Made by a program: the position numbers and the translations under genes
Origin: Bugulina stolonifera
Taxonomy: Eukaryota > Bryozoa > Gymnolaemata > Cheilostomatida > Bugulidae
Direction of reading: 5' to 3'
NCBI GenBank assembly: GCA_935421135.1
Contig: OW285187.1
Coordinates: forward strand, 21,328,429 to 21,392,428
Length of the DNA stretch: 64,000 bases
The notes under the pieces: generated by a model
The model's database searches: none
The model's input: the letters and a program-made list of their open reading frames with translations, nothing else
Told to the model about the DNA's origin: nothing
In this document: positions 42,350-52,503 of the stretch, one piece after another
Position numbering within the stretch: position 1 is the first letter of the stretch
Layout of the letters: every line of letters begins with the position of its first letter

Positions 42350-42740
42350 GTCCAACAATGGGACACACCTTTTCTGCTACTTGTAGGTTCGGGTGCAATC
42401 ATCTGCAAACTGTAGACCTGTTCCGTCTATGTTAGTAAACATGCCTCTGATAGATATTATATAATCATGATGAAGAGCAAGGAGATGTGTGTCTTGGGAC
42501 AAGCCTAACTTGGATAGTTGGGGAGAGTGTGTGTAGTTATTTACTCTCAGCTGTGTCCGTCTATTAGTTGAAAAAGTTCATAATATTATTGAGAAAGTCA
42601 CCAGATACTCCCAATTCCTGCAACCTTAGCAACATTCCTCGATGCCAGACCGAGTCGATTACTTTTTGCTAATTGAGGAAAACTGCAGCTGTATGTTAAT
42701 GTTGCTTGTTCTTGATGTTGTGTAGTGCCCCAGAGATTAA
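42350..42740 (-). pseudogene. LINE reverse-transcriptase domain remnant
   Basis: Minus-strand frames read KVIDSVWHRGMLLRLQELGV (the usual KAFDSVWH...L..KL motif), RTQLRVNNYTHSPQLSKLGL (normally followed by SQGS) and LQFADDCTRTY, which carries the F/YADD catalytic motif. Stops and frameshifts break it, and no 5' or 3' ends are visible. Confidence 0.7.
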
Positions 42741-42847
42741 TCTCTGAACAAGTAGAAGTACATGTACATAAGTCTAAGAGTACCCCTGTGTTTTACTAAT
42801 GAGTTATGCATAATGATTATTGATTAAATAATTGATTTGATATCAAT

Positions 42848-43187
42848 CAAGTGTTCGAAGTGTGGTTACACGGGAGTATACGGTGTGTACCTACCTCAAT
42901 TTTAGTGGTTATACGGCGAGCAGGCGTGTACCCGCGTGTACTCTCATTTTAATAGCTAGTTTTCCCCATACAGTTGCTGTGGACCTGATAGCGTAGTGAT
43001 AGAGTTCGTGACACTCATCCATAAGGTCTCGAGTTCAATACCCACCACAGCACTACTTTGTTTCATTTGATTTTAGTAAGTCACTAATTTCTTAGCTACC
43101 ATAAGATTAAGTGGATAGCTATAAAATACCAATCTGTAACATTGCATGCACTGTGTACCCACCTCAATTTTTCCACTTCGAACACTG
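42848..43187 (+). mobile_element. hAT-type MITE with a tRNA-like core (copy 2)
   Basis: Same family as 4267-4528. The ends AAGTGTTCGAAGTG and CACTTCGAACACTG contain a perfect 12-bp inverted repeat GTGTTCGAAGTG. The tRNA-like core is better preserved here. GCTGTGG and CCACAGC form a 7-bp acceptor-like pair around TAGCGTAGTGATAGAG (A box), CACTCATCC (CAT at the anticodon position) and GGTCTCGAGTTCAATACC (B box). It is 340 bp, about 80 bp longer than copy 1 because of extra sequence before the right end. No clear 8-bp flanking repeat remains. Confidence 0.75.
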
Positions 43188-44035
43188 ATCATATGATATT
43201 ATAATTAGGCCCTAAGCTATATACTATTAATATTATATTCATTTAATATTATATTTAAGCCTATATCTAAATTCTAAACGCAACGCTAATACAATTTTTA
43301 GTATTAAATGTCAAGAAATAAACAATAATATAATAATACAGCTATTATTAAACTATAATTAATAAAAATAAAATATATATGTTTGACTCTATTAAATTAA
43401 ATTACATTTTTGTATGTTTTATATTAAAATATAATATTATATTAAAATTAATATTAATATTTTATCTACTCAATATCGAATATGAATATATAATAATCTC
43501 AATCAAAAATGTGGTGCACGCAAAGAAATATTATATTTTATTTTCTTATCACAAAAAGTTTTTCTCACATTACTGTTATTTCTCAATCAATTTGCCTGCA
43601 TTTAGAGGTACAAAATAAAGATTACTACTACTACTACTACATATTAATTTTTACATAGCAAGCTATAATAAATTAGTTAACAAGAGAAGCGTGCAAGTTG
43701 TGGCGGCAAATATCTAGGTTCTCCGATAGCGGGTTGTTATTGGGCGTTAGAAAACCTGACCATTTGAGCGCGAATCATAAAACAGACTTTGTACCACGTG
43801 ACATCCTGTTTAAGTCGCGCGTGGTCAGCCCAAAGGGGATTTTGAATATATTAAATATACCCCTTGGGGTCAGCTCAAAATGAAAATGGTGCTAGACACT
43901 TCCACGGAATGAGAGTTAAGTATTTCACTCAATGGGCTATAGTTGAGGTTTGTAACGTGGGGTAAACGATTTGTATCTCTAAGGGCACATTTCAAAAATC
44001 TAGGGGTCCAATACAATTCAATACTTCACAGATTT
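43188..44035. other. AT-rich spacer
   Basis: 43200-43620 is highly AT-rich with a (CTA)n run near 43625. At 43680-43900 GC content rises, and a short palindromic stretch CCCAAAGGGGATTTTG...TACCCCTTGGGG appears. The open frames here resemble no known family. Confidence 0.4.
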
Positions 44036-44290
44036 TTGACAGTCGACAGTGATTTTCAGAAAATCAAAATTTAATAGGCTAAAGAGACGAAAAGCGGACA
44101 GACTCACTATCACTATGACTATCACTATCACTTTGACAGTCGACGGTGATTTTCAGAAAATCTAAATTTAATAGGCTACAGAAACGAAAACGGACAGACT
44201 CACTATCACTATGACTATCACTATCGACTATGACTATCACTATGACTATCAAGCTATCTATCTATTGTGATTGAGACTCGGTCTTCTCTC
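44036..44290. repeat. Tandem duplication with CTATCACTATGA microsatellite
   Basis: A block of about 100 bp (GACAGTCGACAGTGATTTTCAG ... AATAGGCTA ... GGACAGACTCACTATCACTATG) occurs twice, from about 44038 and from about 44136. Each copy ends in an irregular CTATCACTATGACTATCAC run that extends to 44270 after the second copy. Confidence 0.8.
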
Positions 44291-44343
44291 CAATGCATAA
44301 ACATGTTCATGTTGGAGATGGAGTTGATCTAAACTGCACCAGT

Positions 44344-44394
44344 GAGAAAGCCATAAAAACTACAAACTGAGTTTGTAGTTTTTATGGCTTTCTC
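44344..44394. repeat. Perfect 25-bp palindrome with a 1-base centre
   Basis: 44344-44368 (GAGAAAGCCATAAAAACTAC...) is the exact reverse complement of 44370-44394 (...GTAGTTTTTATGGCTTTCTC), with one G between. It is a near-perfect hairpin just left of the mariner element. No transposon family is evident. Confidence 0.9.
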
Positions 44395-44751
44395 AGTCTG
44401 TAAAAGTAATACATGTATATATTTATTTTGTATAGTGGAACTAGCTTAATTCAAACTCCAAGGACCACCATTTTTGGTTTGATTTAGGCATGAAGTATGT
44501 GATCACTTCATTTTGTATACATCACATTTTGTAGGCCTACTATGCTATCTACGAAGGGCGTTTAAAAAGTTCCAGGAATGTTTCTCTAATTTCAAAGCTA
44601 CATGTAGCTTGTGCCTGAATTTTTGGTAATTGTCAGCCCCATGTCTTCTAAGTACATGTTAAAAAAGCTGTTGCTGGCCAACACATGGTTCCCTACTTAT
44701 AGCCTTAGATTTAACGTGACCTTGACATCACTTTACTAATTTTGCAAAGAC

Positions 44752-46305
44752 GGCTGAATTTTCTATTGTTGAAGAGCGGAGGTGTGTAATAAAGTTCTTG
44801 GTAAATACTGGAAATAAACCAAAGAAGATTATTGAAATGTTGCAAGAAACTTTTGGGGATACTGCACTATCTCAAACAGTAGTTTATGAATGGGTCAAGG
44901 TATTCAGAGAGGGTCAAACGAGTCTTAACCCTTTGAGGACCGATCCCGATATTATCGGGAGGAGTTGCATTTCTCACAGGCCCAATCCCAAAAATATCGG
45001 GATTGGAATTACTATGCAATTCTGCTCAGTACTCTAGCTTCATCGTAAATTGCAGTTAATATTCTGAAAGCTGAAAGTCTTAGCTTTCAAATAATACAAA
45101 TAATTTGATTGGTGACAGATTATCAAATAGCTAAATAGGTAGGAACAGGAGCCAACATCCACGCTCAGCGCTCTCTAGCTTGGTCGTAAATTACAATTGA
45201 TATTCTGAAAGCTGAAAGTCTTAGCTTTCAAATAATACATATAATCTGATTGGTAGTATATTGTCAAATAGCTAACTAGGTAGCAGTAGGAATCAACTTT
45301 TGTACCGTACTAGTAATACATGTGATTTAGTTAGTTGGTGAGTCAGCGATCGAGTGAGTGAGAGAATATAGTAAGGATGGCTAGTAATTTTCTAAACGCT
45401 TCTGACATAGTACTTAGTTCAGGGGAAGAGAGACTCAGTGGGAGTGATACAGATAAGAGTGATGGACTTATGGAACAAGATAAGGAAGTAGTCATCTACA
45501 TTTATTTTGTATTAGCAAACAGAATTTTATAAATCACTAACTTGTAACTTATTATCTCCACTCAATACATGTACATGTAGCTCTACTATGACTACAATTT
45601 TCTTTCCTGCTCCTGTTCACTTCTTTGGATTCAGTTAAATTTTTGTAGCATTGTTGAGTATAATATTCCCCATGTTCTCCACCACTTTTTAACAGACTTT
45701 GGTATTTTTTTAACATACCAGTGATGTATCAGTCAGGTAAATCGATATGTGCTAAACACGACATGGTTGATTTGCAGCTAGATATACTATTTTTACAAAT
45801 ACACTAGTTACCATACACAAGCAGCAATGATGTATCATTATGTATGCTATATGGAGCAAAAAACAGAACTGAAATATCTCAAGTAGTACTAGAGTTATCA
45901 ATGCTTTAGCTCAAGATGTGAACCTGCATGTGACGCTTGAAAAATTAATTGGGCCTGAGAGGCATGTTATGCAATATATAATTGGTCCTCAAAGGGTTAA
46001 AGACAGTGCCGGGTGTGGAAGACCATCAAAAAGCAGAAGTGAGGAAAACATCAATCTAATTTGTGAAAACATCTACCAAGACAGGCATCTCACAGTCAGA
46101 GAACTATCCACAGTGACTGGATTGTCACTAGGATCAGTTCACAGTATTTTGACACAAGGTTTAGGGATGAGACGAGTTGTAGCAAAGTTCGATCCAAAAC
46201 CTCTAACAGATGATCAGAAAGAAAGGAGGTTAGGAATTTGCACAGAATGGAAGCAGTTTCAGGAGTCTGATAGTGATTTTATTGATTCAATAGTAAGAAG
46301 ATTTT
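44752..46305 (+). pseudogene. Mariner (SETMAR-like) transposase, split and truncated
   Basis: The N-terminal part (44752-44928) reads VEERRCVIKFLVNTGNKPKK, MLQETFGDTALSQTVVYEWV and FREGQTSL. After the piggyBac insertion the frame resumes at 46001 with KDSAGCGRPSKSRSEENINL, RELSTVTGLSLGSVHSIL, GLGMRRVVAKFDPKPLTDDQ and ends near DSDFIDSIV. This is the DNA-binding half of a mariner transposase. The catalytic DD34D domain (normally starting TGDE.W) is missing because the inverted 5' copy takes over. The left copy has ACG where the right, inverted copy keeps ATG (ATGGCTGACTTTTCTG). Removing the insert with one TTAA restores the frame. Confidence 0.85.
44929..45996 (+). mobile_element. Non-autonomous piggyBac-type element in the mariner transposase
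   Basis: The ends are CCCTTTGAGGACCGATCCC and ATTGGTCCTCAAAGGG (13-bp inverted repeat CCCTTTGAGGACC), with TTAA on each side (44925-44928, 45997-46000), the piggyBac target duplication. An inner block (AAAGCTGAAAGTCTTAGCTTTC and neighbours) occurs twice, near 45065 and 45210. At 45377-45490 a short open frame (MASNFLNASDIVLSSGEERL) followed by acidic residues looks like a piggyBac transposase N-terminus. The rest of the transposase is absent. Confidence 0.9.
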
Positions 46306-46586
46306 AATAATTTTCTTTGGTTTATTTCCAGCATTCACCAAGAATTTTGTCACACACCTCCGCTCTTCAACAACAGAAAAGTCAGCCATCTTTGCAAAAT
46401 TATTAAGTGATGTCAAGGTCGCGTTAAATCTAAGGCTATAAGTAGGGAACCATGTGTTGGCCAGCATCAGCTTTTTAAACATGTACTTAGAAGACATGGG
46501 GCTGACAATTACCAAAAATTCATGCACAAGCTACATGTAGTTTTGAAATTAGAGAAACATTCCTGGAACTTTTTGAACACCCCTCG

Positions 46587-47098
46587 TATGCCTATTTGCA
46601 TAATAATACTATTCCAGGGCTCTCAAGTTGCTCAGTCAAAAAATCCGAGCGGATGCACAATGTACTGCAGTGTGAGCAGTGTAGTAGTGTTACTCTATTA
46701 GGAATTGGTCAGATATATAAATAAAGCTGTTGGTCACCTATGTGTACATGTCTATAATTGCTCTATGGAGTTGGCCTAAGTAATTTCTCACAGCCTAATA
46801 ATGCCCGATCACACATGGGCCAAATCATGGGGACTGGTCCAGAGTGGGTTGCAGACCCGACACAAATATAATTTTCTTTGGTACCACGCGAAAAAGGACG
46901 TTGAGTTTAGTTTATCTGTAACAGCAAATTTTTTTAACCTTAACGGTGTAGCAATGGGAGCCCTGTGAAAATGGCTCTTTTGGAGTTGTCTCCTTCCATT
47001 TTGTCAATTTTTGAATTTTTGCATTTTTCTGCACTGAATATCTCTGAAACCATTTGTTTGATCTCTTTCAAATTTTGTGTGTGTTTTACCCTACCTCT
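46587..47098. other. Spacer between the mariner and copia elements
   Basis: No coding or repeat feature that I can support. Confidence 0.45.
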
Positions 47099-47335
47099 TG
47101 TTAGAAATCTACTTTATCCTTTGACGTTTGCTCACTAACTGATTATTGGTTATAACAGATGACAGGCATAATACAGCAATCTAGCAGCAAAAAATGGTTG
47201 TGGTTTTACTTGGAAGGCAAAAATCAGCAAACCACATACTGACATTTAAATGGTGAAAACAGAGACATTGGCTCAAAACAGGTGGAATTACGAAATAATA
47301 CAACAAAGTTCTCACAGTGAATTATTATTCCAACA
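47099..47335 (-). repeat. Copia 3' LTR
   Basis: 237 bp; its partner at 48646-48882 differs at one position by eye. It ends in the expected TG/CA dinucleotides. Confidence 0.92.
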
Positions 47336-47444
47336 CTCCTTCTTAATTCACAGTGATAAAGAAAAATTACAATTAAAATTTCAATTACTGTTCCGTCATA
47401 GGTCTAACTATTACTCCTAGATCGGTCATGTCAAAACTCCTTGG

Positions 47445-48641
47445 TCATGTTATGTCAACTTTGTACAGTCCACCACAATGTTTGGCTTTGATGGCACATT
47501 GACCACATTTGTCAGTAATCCTACACTCAGTGCGATCAAAAGTTGCACACATGCCGCCAACAACGACAGCCTTTTCGACACTAAGCAAATTATATTCAAG
47601 TCCTGGTACAAGAAGTGTATTGTAGAGTTTCACTGTACGCGTATTGGTTCTCAGCTTAACAGTCCCATGTGCTCGAGCAATCAACACCTTTCCATCTTCA
47701 ACTGATACGTCAACTGGCTTATCTAGTTTCTCCAATTTCACAAATGCAGATGCATCTCCACTCATGTGGCAAGTAGCACCGGAATCTACAACCCATGTAC
47801 TTCGATCTTTCTTCTTAGCTGTCACAGCATTCAGTGCAGCATCTGCGATCAATCCCACACAGTCGCTATCAGAACTGTCGTTGTCCTGATGTTCAGCACA
47901 TGCTTGATTTGCTGTTTCAGCTTTTGGGCAATCTCGTAACAGATGCTTCTCACTACCACACTCCCAACACTTTCGTTTCTGGCGTACCCTACGGTTCGTC
48001 CATCGACTCACACCAGCTAAACCTTTTTCCATTCCACAAACACTGCCGTTCTCCTTCTCAAGCTTGATTTTGAATTGCATGAGTCTTTCTGTGACCACCT
48101 CCATCGTGGGAACATTTTCATTTACCTCAAGTGCAGTTATCAGCATATCAAACGAACTCGGCAAGCTGGCTAGTAGAGTGATAACTTGGTCTTCAGGCTC
48201 TAAAGGCGACCCAATCAGCGCCAGCTCATTAAATAGTTCGGTCATGTCCTTCAAGTGATCATTCACAGATCCTCCATCATTTAGTATCATACAGTTCAAT
48301 TTCCGCCTCAACGCCAACCTGTTAGCCCATGTGGCTCTCTGAAATTGATTCTGCAGCTTCTTCCATACATCTACAGGATCAGTCGGGTCTCCAAGTAGAT
48401 ACAGCAGCGATGGCTCCACAGCTAGCACAATTATTGACAAAGCCTTATCCCGTCTAGCAAGAAACTTAGCTTGTTTTCCGTTATCAGAGGAACCAGGGTC
48501 CTTCTCGCTTTCATTGACAATCCCCCACAGTCCCTCTTTGATCAACAGCATCTTACACTGTACTTTCCATGTCGCAAAGTTTCTCCTATTCAGCTGTACC
48601 AGGGATGTAACTGCTCTTGTCTCAGCCATGTCTGGGCCCAT
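47445..48641 (-). CDS. Copia Gag-protease polyprotein, 398 codons, intact
   Basis: The first ATG (48641) lies inside the primer-binding site; Met5 at 48629 (MAETRAVTSLVQLNRR) is the likelier start. Residues ~15-195 are a copia-type (UBN2/DUF4219) Gag: NFATWKVQCKMLL, DVWKKLQNQFQ, KLNCMILNDGGSVNDHL, LLASLPSSFD. A CCHC zinc knuckle follows (CWECGSEKHLLRDC, C225-C228-H233-C238). The protease active site is VVDSGATCHM (D286) and the domain runs to LLVPGLEYNLLSVEKA. The frame stops after GGLYKVDIT, where integrase would begin in a full element. There are no internal stops, so it could still make Gag and a working aspartic protease. Confidence 0.93.
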   Translation of the reverse strand: MGPDMAETRAVTSLVQLNRRNFATWKVQCKMLLIKEGLWGIVNESEKDPGSSDNGKQAKFLARRDKALSIIVLAVEPSLLYLLGDPTDPVDVWKKLQNQFQRATWANRLALRRKLNCMILNDGGSVNDHLKDMTELFNELALIGSPLEPEDQVITLLASLPSSFDMLITALEVNENVPTMEVVTERLMQFKIKLEKENGSVCGMEKGLAGVSRWTNRRVRQKRKCWECGSEKHLLRDCPKAETANQACAEHQDNDSSDSDCVGLIADAALNAVTAKKKDRSTWVVDSGATCHMSGDASAFVKLEKLDKPVDVSVEDGKVLIARAHGTVKLRTNTRTVKLYNTLLVPGLEYNLLSVEKAVVVGGMCATFDRTECRITDKCGQCAIKAKHCGGLYKVDIT

Positions 48642-48645
48642 AACC
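48632..48645 (-). other. Primer-binding site for an initiator tRNA-Met fragment
   Basis: On the minus strand the LTR end TAACA is followed at once by GGTTATGGGCCCAG. This is complementary to the anticodon stem-loop of initiator tRNA-Met (CTGGGCCCATAACC). Drosophila copia is known to prime from that internal site using a half-tRNA, so this supports the copia assignment and the strand. Confidence 0.88.
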
Positions 48646-48882
48646 TGTTAGAAATCTACTTTATCCTTTGACGTTTGCTCACTAACTGATTATTGGTTAT
48701 AACAGATGACAGGCATAATACAGCAATCTAGCAGCAAAAAATGGTTGTGGTTTTACTTGGAAGGCAAAAATCAGCAAACCACATACTGACATTTAAATGG
48801 TGAAAACAGAGACATTGACTCAAAACAGGTGGAATTACGAAATAATACAACAAAGTTCTCACAGTGAATTATTATTCCAACA
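48646..48882 (-). repeat. Copia 5' LTR
   Basis: 237 bp, the promoter-bearing LTR for minus-strand transcription. See its partner at 47099-47335. Confidence 0.92.
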
Positions 48883-50054
48883 CCTCTATGGTGTATTATT
48901 AATCAACAGTATAAATCTTAAATAGTTACAGGAGCTTACCATGTGGCAGCAAAGTCGTGCAATAAATGGCATCAGAAGTTGAGGTGGCAGATTTCGCCAA
49001 TATTGGGGACGCTAGATTTTAGTTAACCGTGCAACAGAATGATAATATTTTGATTGATGACATTCATGTAGCCTTCTTGATTCATGTTATAACTAACAAA
49101 CAATAAATTTTTCTCAGCTTCCTGTTTTACTCGCACTTTTCACAATGGCCGCCAACAAGATCAGTGCTGCGGCAGCGTTTTGGCAGCAGAAAATGCAGTA
49201 AAAACTTTAGCTTTAAAACATGTTTCCTATACAATTCACACCTGTAGATTTCATTTCTGCAGTGAAAATCAATGCTTTCTGACTCTTTCTACTAGAAAAT
49301 TAACATCAAAGTCCCTTTTCATTTAACTCTAATTTGCATGCTATTCTATATACTGTGGATTTCATTCAACCCTCATCAGCATGTGCACTTGCAGATTTTG
49401 AGAGGCTGAACTCGGATCCAGGTATGTTTGGTTGTGCAGCAGGAAATGAGAATACGTCACCATCAGAAGTTCTCTGTGCTATTAATGATTGTCCTTGTCG
49501 TTCGAAGCCGTGATGCATTCTGGTGCCTGGTATCGTTGGTGCATTGCTGTGCCTATCATCCTGCTGCTTCTGATACTTTTTCACATCTTGGGAGCCATAC
49601 CATGATTCTTTTACTTGTCTCTCTCAGAGTACAGGAAATTCGTTCATAATTCTCTCTCTTGTCCAGCTGTCTCGTAGGAGCGTTATAAGGCGTATCTGAT
49701 CAGCTCTTGAACTGACTAATATTTCGGCTCTGATTCTTTCAATTAACTTTCCATAATCATCTTCACTCTAAGTGGGTCCCACACCAGTGATCTCCTACTG
49801 CGTCAGTAACCTGAGCTAACTTTCGACTTATATAGGCTTTTCTTTTCACTGTGGACATTCGGGCAACTTTGTGTGGTTTGATTGGTGTTACAAACTCTGT
49901 GAGAGATCGATTTATTGATCCCAATAACTCTTCTATTTCCTGATTATCCTGAGGGTGATAGTTTGAATCCGTTGTAGTACATGTTGAAGTTTCTGTTCTA
50001 GGATTATCTAAATAAGTTCGTAATTTCCTGATACAATTACAATACAATTAAATC
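48883..50054. other. Unassigned region right of the copia element
   Basis: Minus-strand frames at 49763-50047 (95 codons) and 49366-49584 show composition like coding sequence (SINRSLTEFVTPIKPHKVAR) but no family I recognise. They may belong with the pogo-like remnant immediately right of them. Confidence 0.35.
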
Positions 50055-50225
50055 TGATAGAATCTTCACTTTGTTCTTTAGCCATGTTGAAATGGTAGAC
50101 TTGGGAAGATGTTCTCTATCAGCAATAATTTTTGCAGGTGTACCCCTTTGTAATTCAAGAAAAAATTTTCACTTGAATTCTAATGTTTTGGATGAATATA
50201 AACTCTGTTTGCTTGACTCTGCCAT
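50055..50225 (-). pseudogene. Pogo/Tigger-type transposase N-terminus (CENP-B-like HTH), broken
   Basis: The minus strand reads MAESSKQSLYSSKTLEFK, a stop, then KFFLELQRGTPAKIIADREH and LPKSTISTWLKNKVKIL. The pattern (helix-turn-helix ending in STISTWLKN) is that of CENP-B/psq-type DNA-binding domains of pogo-group transposases. The in-frame TGA in helix 1 and the lack of a catalytic domain show a relic. Confidence 0.75.
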
Positions 50226-52499
50226 GTCTCGATGTCAACTACCCACAATTTTGTTTTAGTCTCAGGTTCAGAAACTGTTATTGTACTACTGCTTTGCCAC
50301 TATCATTGTGCTACTGTCATGTTCTAACAAATCTTTAATCCCAGGCTAGAAGCTTTTAGACTAACTTAAATTTGACTGGCAAGCAATAGCAAATGCTTTG
50401 AACAGTTAAACGATTGGAACATGCCTCTAGGCTAGTTTAAAGCTGTTGAATTTGAACAGCTAAAAGCTTGAACTGACTGAACAGTATATTTTCAATGAAC
50501 TGCTATGGATTTAAATTGAAATTGGTGGCAGTGGTAAACGATCTTCGCAATGAAAGAAAAGCAAGCTGTAGGAGTTTGAATAATACATAATAAATCCGAA
50601 TTATATGTAGCCATTTATTAAGTGCTCAGCAGGGACCAAGGTTAGTAGTTTGAGGCATCCAAGTTTTCAAATTAACTGAGCCCGAATTAAGTGAGTTCCA
50701 CTCTATCTATATTACTTGCTTATCATCGATTGACATCAAATAATTTAATGGATAAGTTTTTTTATGCCATACTCACTGAGACTACTGCGTCTACTTGTAT
50801 TTAGCTGTTTAAATGACACATGCACACGTGATGTTGTAGTATATTTTAAAAAAGAGTCTCCCGTCCCTTCTGTTCTCCTCGACAACTGCCTAGAGTTGTA
50901 TGATCACTCGGCAATAATGCTGCCTTGTATAAAATACTATATTATTATTGTAAGATTATCATATCTTAACTCAATAGCTGCCCCTCGCTAGTAAGCACAA
51001 CTCCAGTTTTTTGGTAGTGTAGCAATGATGTAGTCTGTTTCAATCCAAACAGTAGCAAAAAGGATGAGAGTAGTAATCCACATAGTAGTGATGTAAGAAA
51101 TAACATAGAATAGAAAAAGCACGTGACATATAATTATATGATGTATTCTTGTAGATGGTCCAAAAAGGGACACAAGTGCTTCCGACGGAAGGCCGGGAGC
51201 CAATAATATGAAAGGTTACACCATAACGGCAGGTATGTATGAAATAGTGATGAAGTAATAGCTGTTTTTAATTACTCATAAAAATACAGTAGTGTCGCTG
51301 AGTACATAGATGGTCGTTGAAAAGCCAGAAAAGTGTCAACAATGACTAAATAGGATTGGATCATACTAAGAACAGACTGTTGGTTTGACATAATAATAAT
51401 AGAATATAAGCATAGGGGTACGAAAAAAGGATCTCAAGTCACGGTTCTGCCACATATCCCCGTCCATTGAAGGCCCAAGGGGCTTCAATAAGTTCAATGA
51501 GTGCAATGGACAGTTTAAAAGTTGCAGTCGCGTTCCTTCTTTAGCCTTTTCAATTCTTTCTTGAGTGGGGAGCCGAGGGTGGCAGGTATTCTGGGTCTCT
51601 GCCTCTGCAGGTGCTGAATATGCTGATCGAGCCATTGTACGTACTTTAAAATGAATCTTCCGGCTCTTTCGGTCCCTCGAACCCATAGAGCGGGACACTA
51701 ACTCCTCCTGGGGCCTGTGGAGTGTACCTCATTCACCTGTAGCCGGGGTTTCGTCTTGGTCTATCAATTCCTGTGGCCTGGCGATTGTTGGTCCTTTCCT
51801 AATGCTAGCAGGGCCCGTCGGGGTTTGGCAGCCACTGGACCTTCATCAGTAGTCTGGACAGTCTGATCAGAGTCGCCTAGTTCTAGTGGTCGTCAACTGT
51901 CGTGGTGTGTCGTCTGTCTTATACGATGATAGCTGAAGACTCTGCTGGCTCCGGGTATTCCCTATGCTGTGTACTGTGGGCTAGGTGTAGAATCCCCAGC
52001 AACATCACATGGGCTTGTAACCTTGGTTAGAACATGCGTGTCTCCATTCCTTCTCAGTAAATTGGCTTCCCGTTTCCGTCTTACCTTTGTGAGTCACCCC
52101 ATCCACCTTGTCACCTCCGCCGGCCATTTTCTCCAGAGGATATCTGACTGGCGGGGTCTTTACTTCCTCAGCGGGCAGAGTCAACTTGCTAGCAGGGCAT
52201 GTCTTTCCAGAGTTTCACACGTCAGTCAGGTCAACTGACGTTCCTTTACATAACACTAAAATAACCAACCTACAAGCATACAATGTGGAGCAAGTGAAGC
52301 ATGAGACTCTTAAGCGGAGAAACATCTGTTCTACTCACCTTCCATCTATTGAACCAACAGTGGAAGAAACATGAAGATACAATATTTTTGTCAGATCCAT
52401 GTTGCTGATTCCAGTCGTGGCACAAACAAGCAATGATGTTCAGGCTGCTGTGAAAGACTGTTTATCACGTGCAGCAAGTGCCTAACAGTAAATAGCATC
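50226..52499. other. Unassigned intergenic DNA
   Basis: No supported gene. 51540-52230 is less AT-rich and carries open frames on both strands (51366-51698 minus; 51969-52374 plus) of repeat-like composition without a recognisable domain. It may be another old retroelement. Confidence 0.4.
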
Positions 52500-52503
52500 T
52501 TAA

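Larger units (their letters stand above)
44552..46586 (+). mobile_element. Rearranged mariner element with duplicated, inverted 5' ends
   Basis: The ends are CGAAGGGCGTTTAAAAAGTTCC and GGAACTTTTTGAACACCCCTCG, flanked by TA on both sides, as for Tc1/mariner. The homology does not stop at a short terminal repeat. About 290 bp of the left end, including the first transposase codons, recur inverted at 46295-46586. So both ends derive from the 5' end and the normal 3' end is gone. A piggyBac-type element (44929-45996) sits inside. Confidence 0.85.
47099..48882 (-). mobile_element. Short copia-type LTR retrotransposon encoding only Gag and protease
   Basis: Two 237-bp LTRs (TGTTAG...CCAACA as read on the plus strand) flank 1,310 bp. 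The 5-bp flanking repeat CCTCT is exact (47094-47098, 48883-48887). The LTRs differ by eye at one base (G at 47271, A at 48818), so the insertion is young. On the minus strand the 5' LTR is followed directly by the primer-binding site. The polypurine tract AAGAAGGAG (read 47344-47336) touches the 3' LTR. Integrase, reverse transcriptase and RNase H are absent, so it must rely on other copia elements for copying. It resembles plant gag-only retroelements (TR-GAG type) in design. Confidence 0.93.

Noticed and set aside
51366..51698. 110-codon frame on the minus strand
   Set aside because: No domain and repeat-like composition; coding status unsupported.
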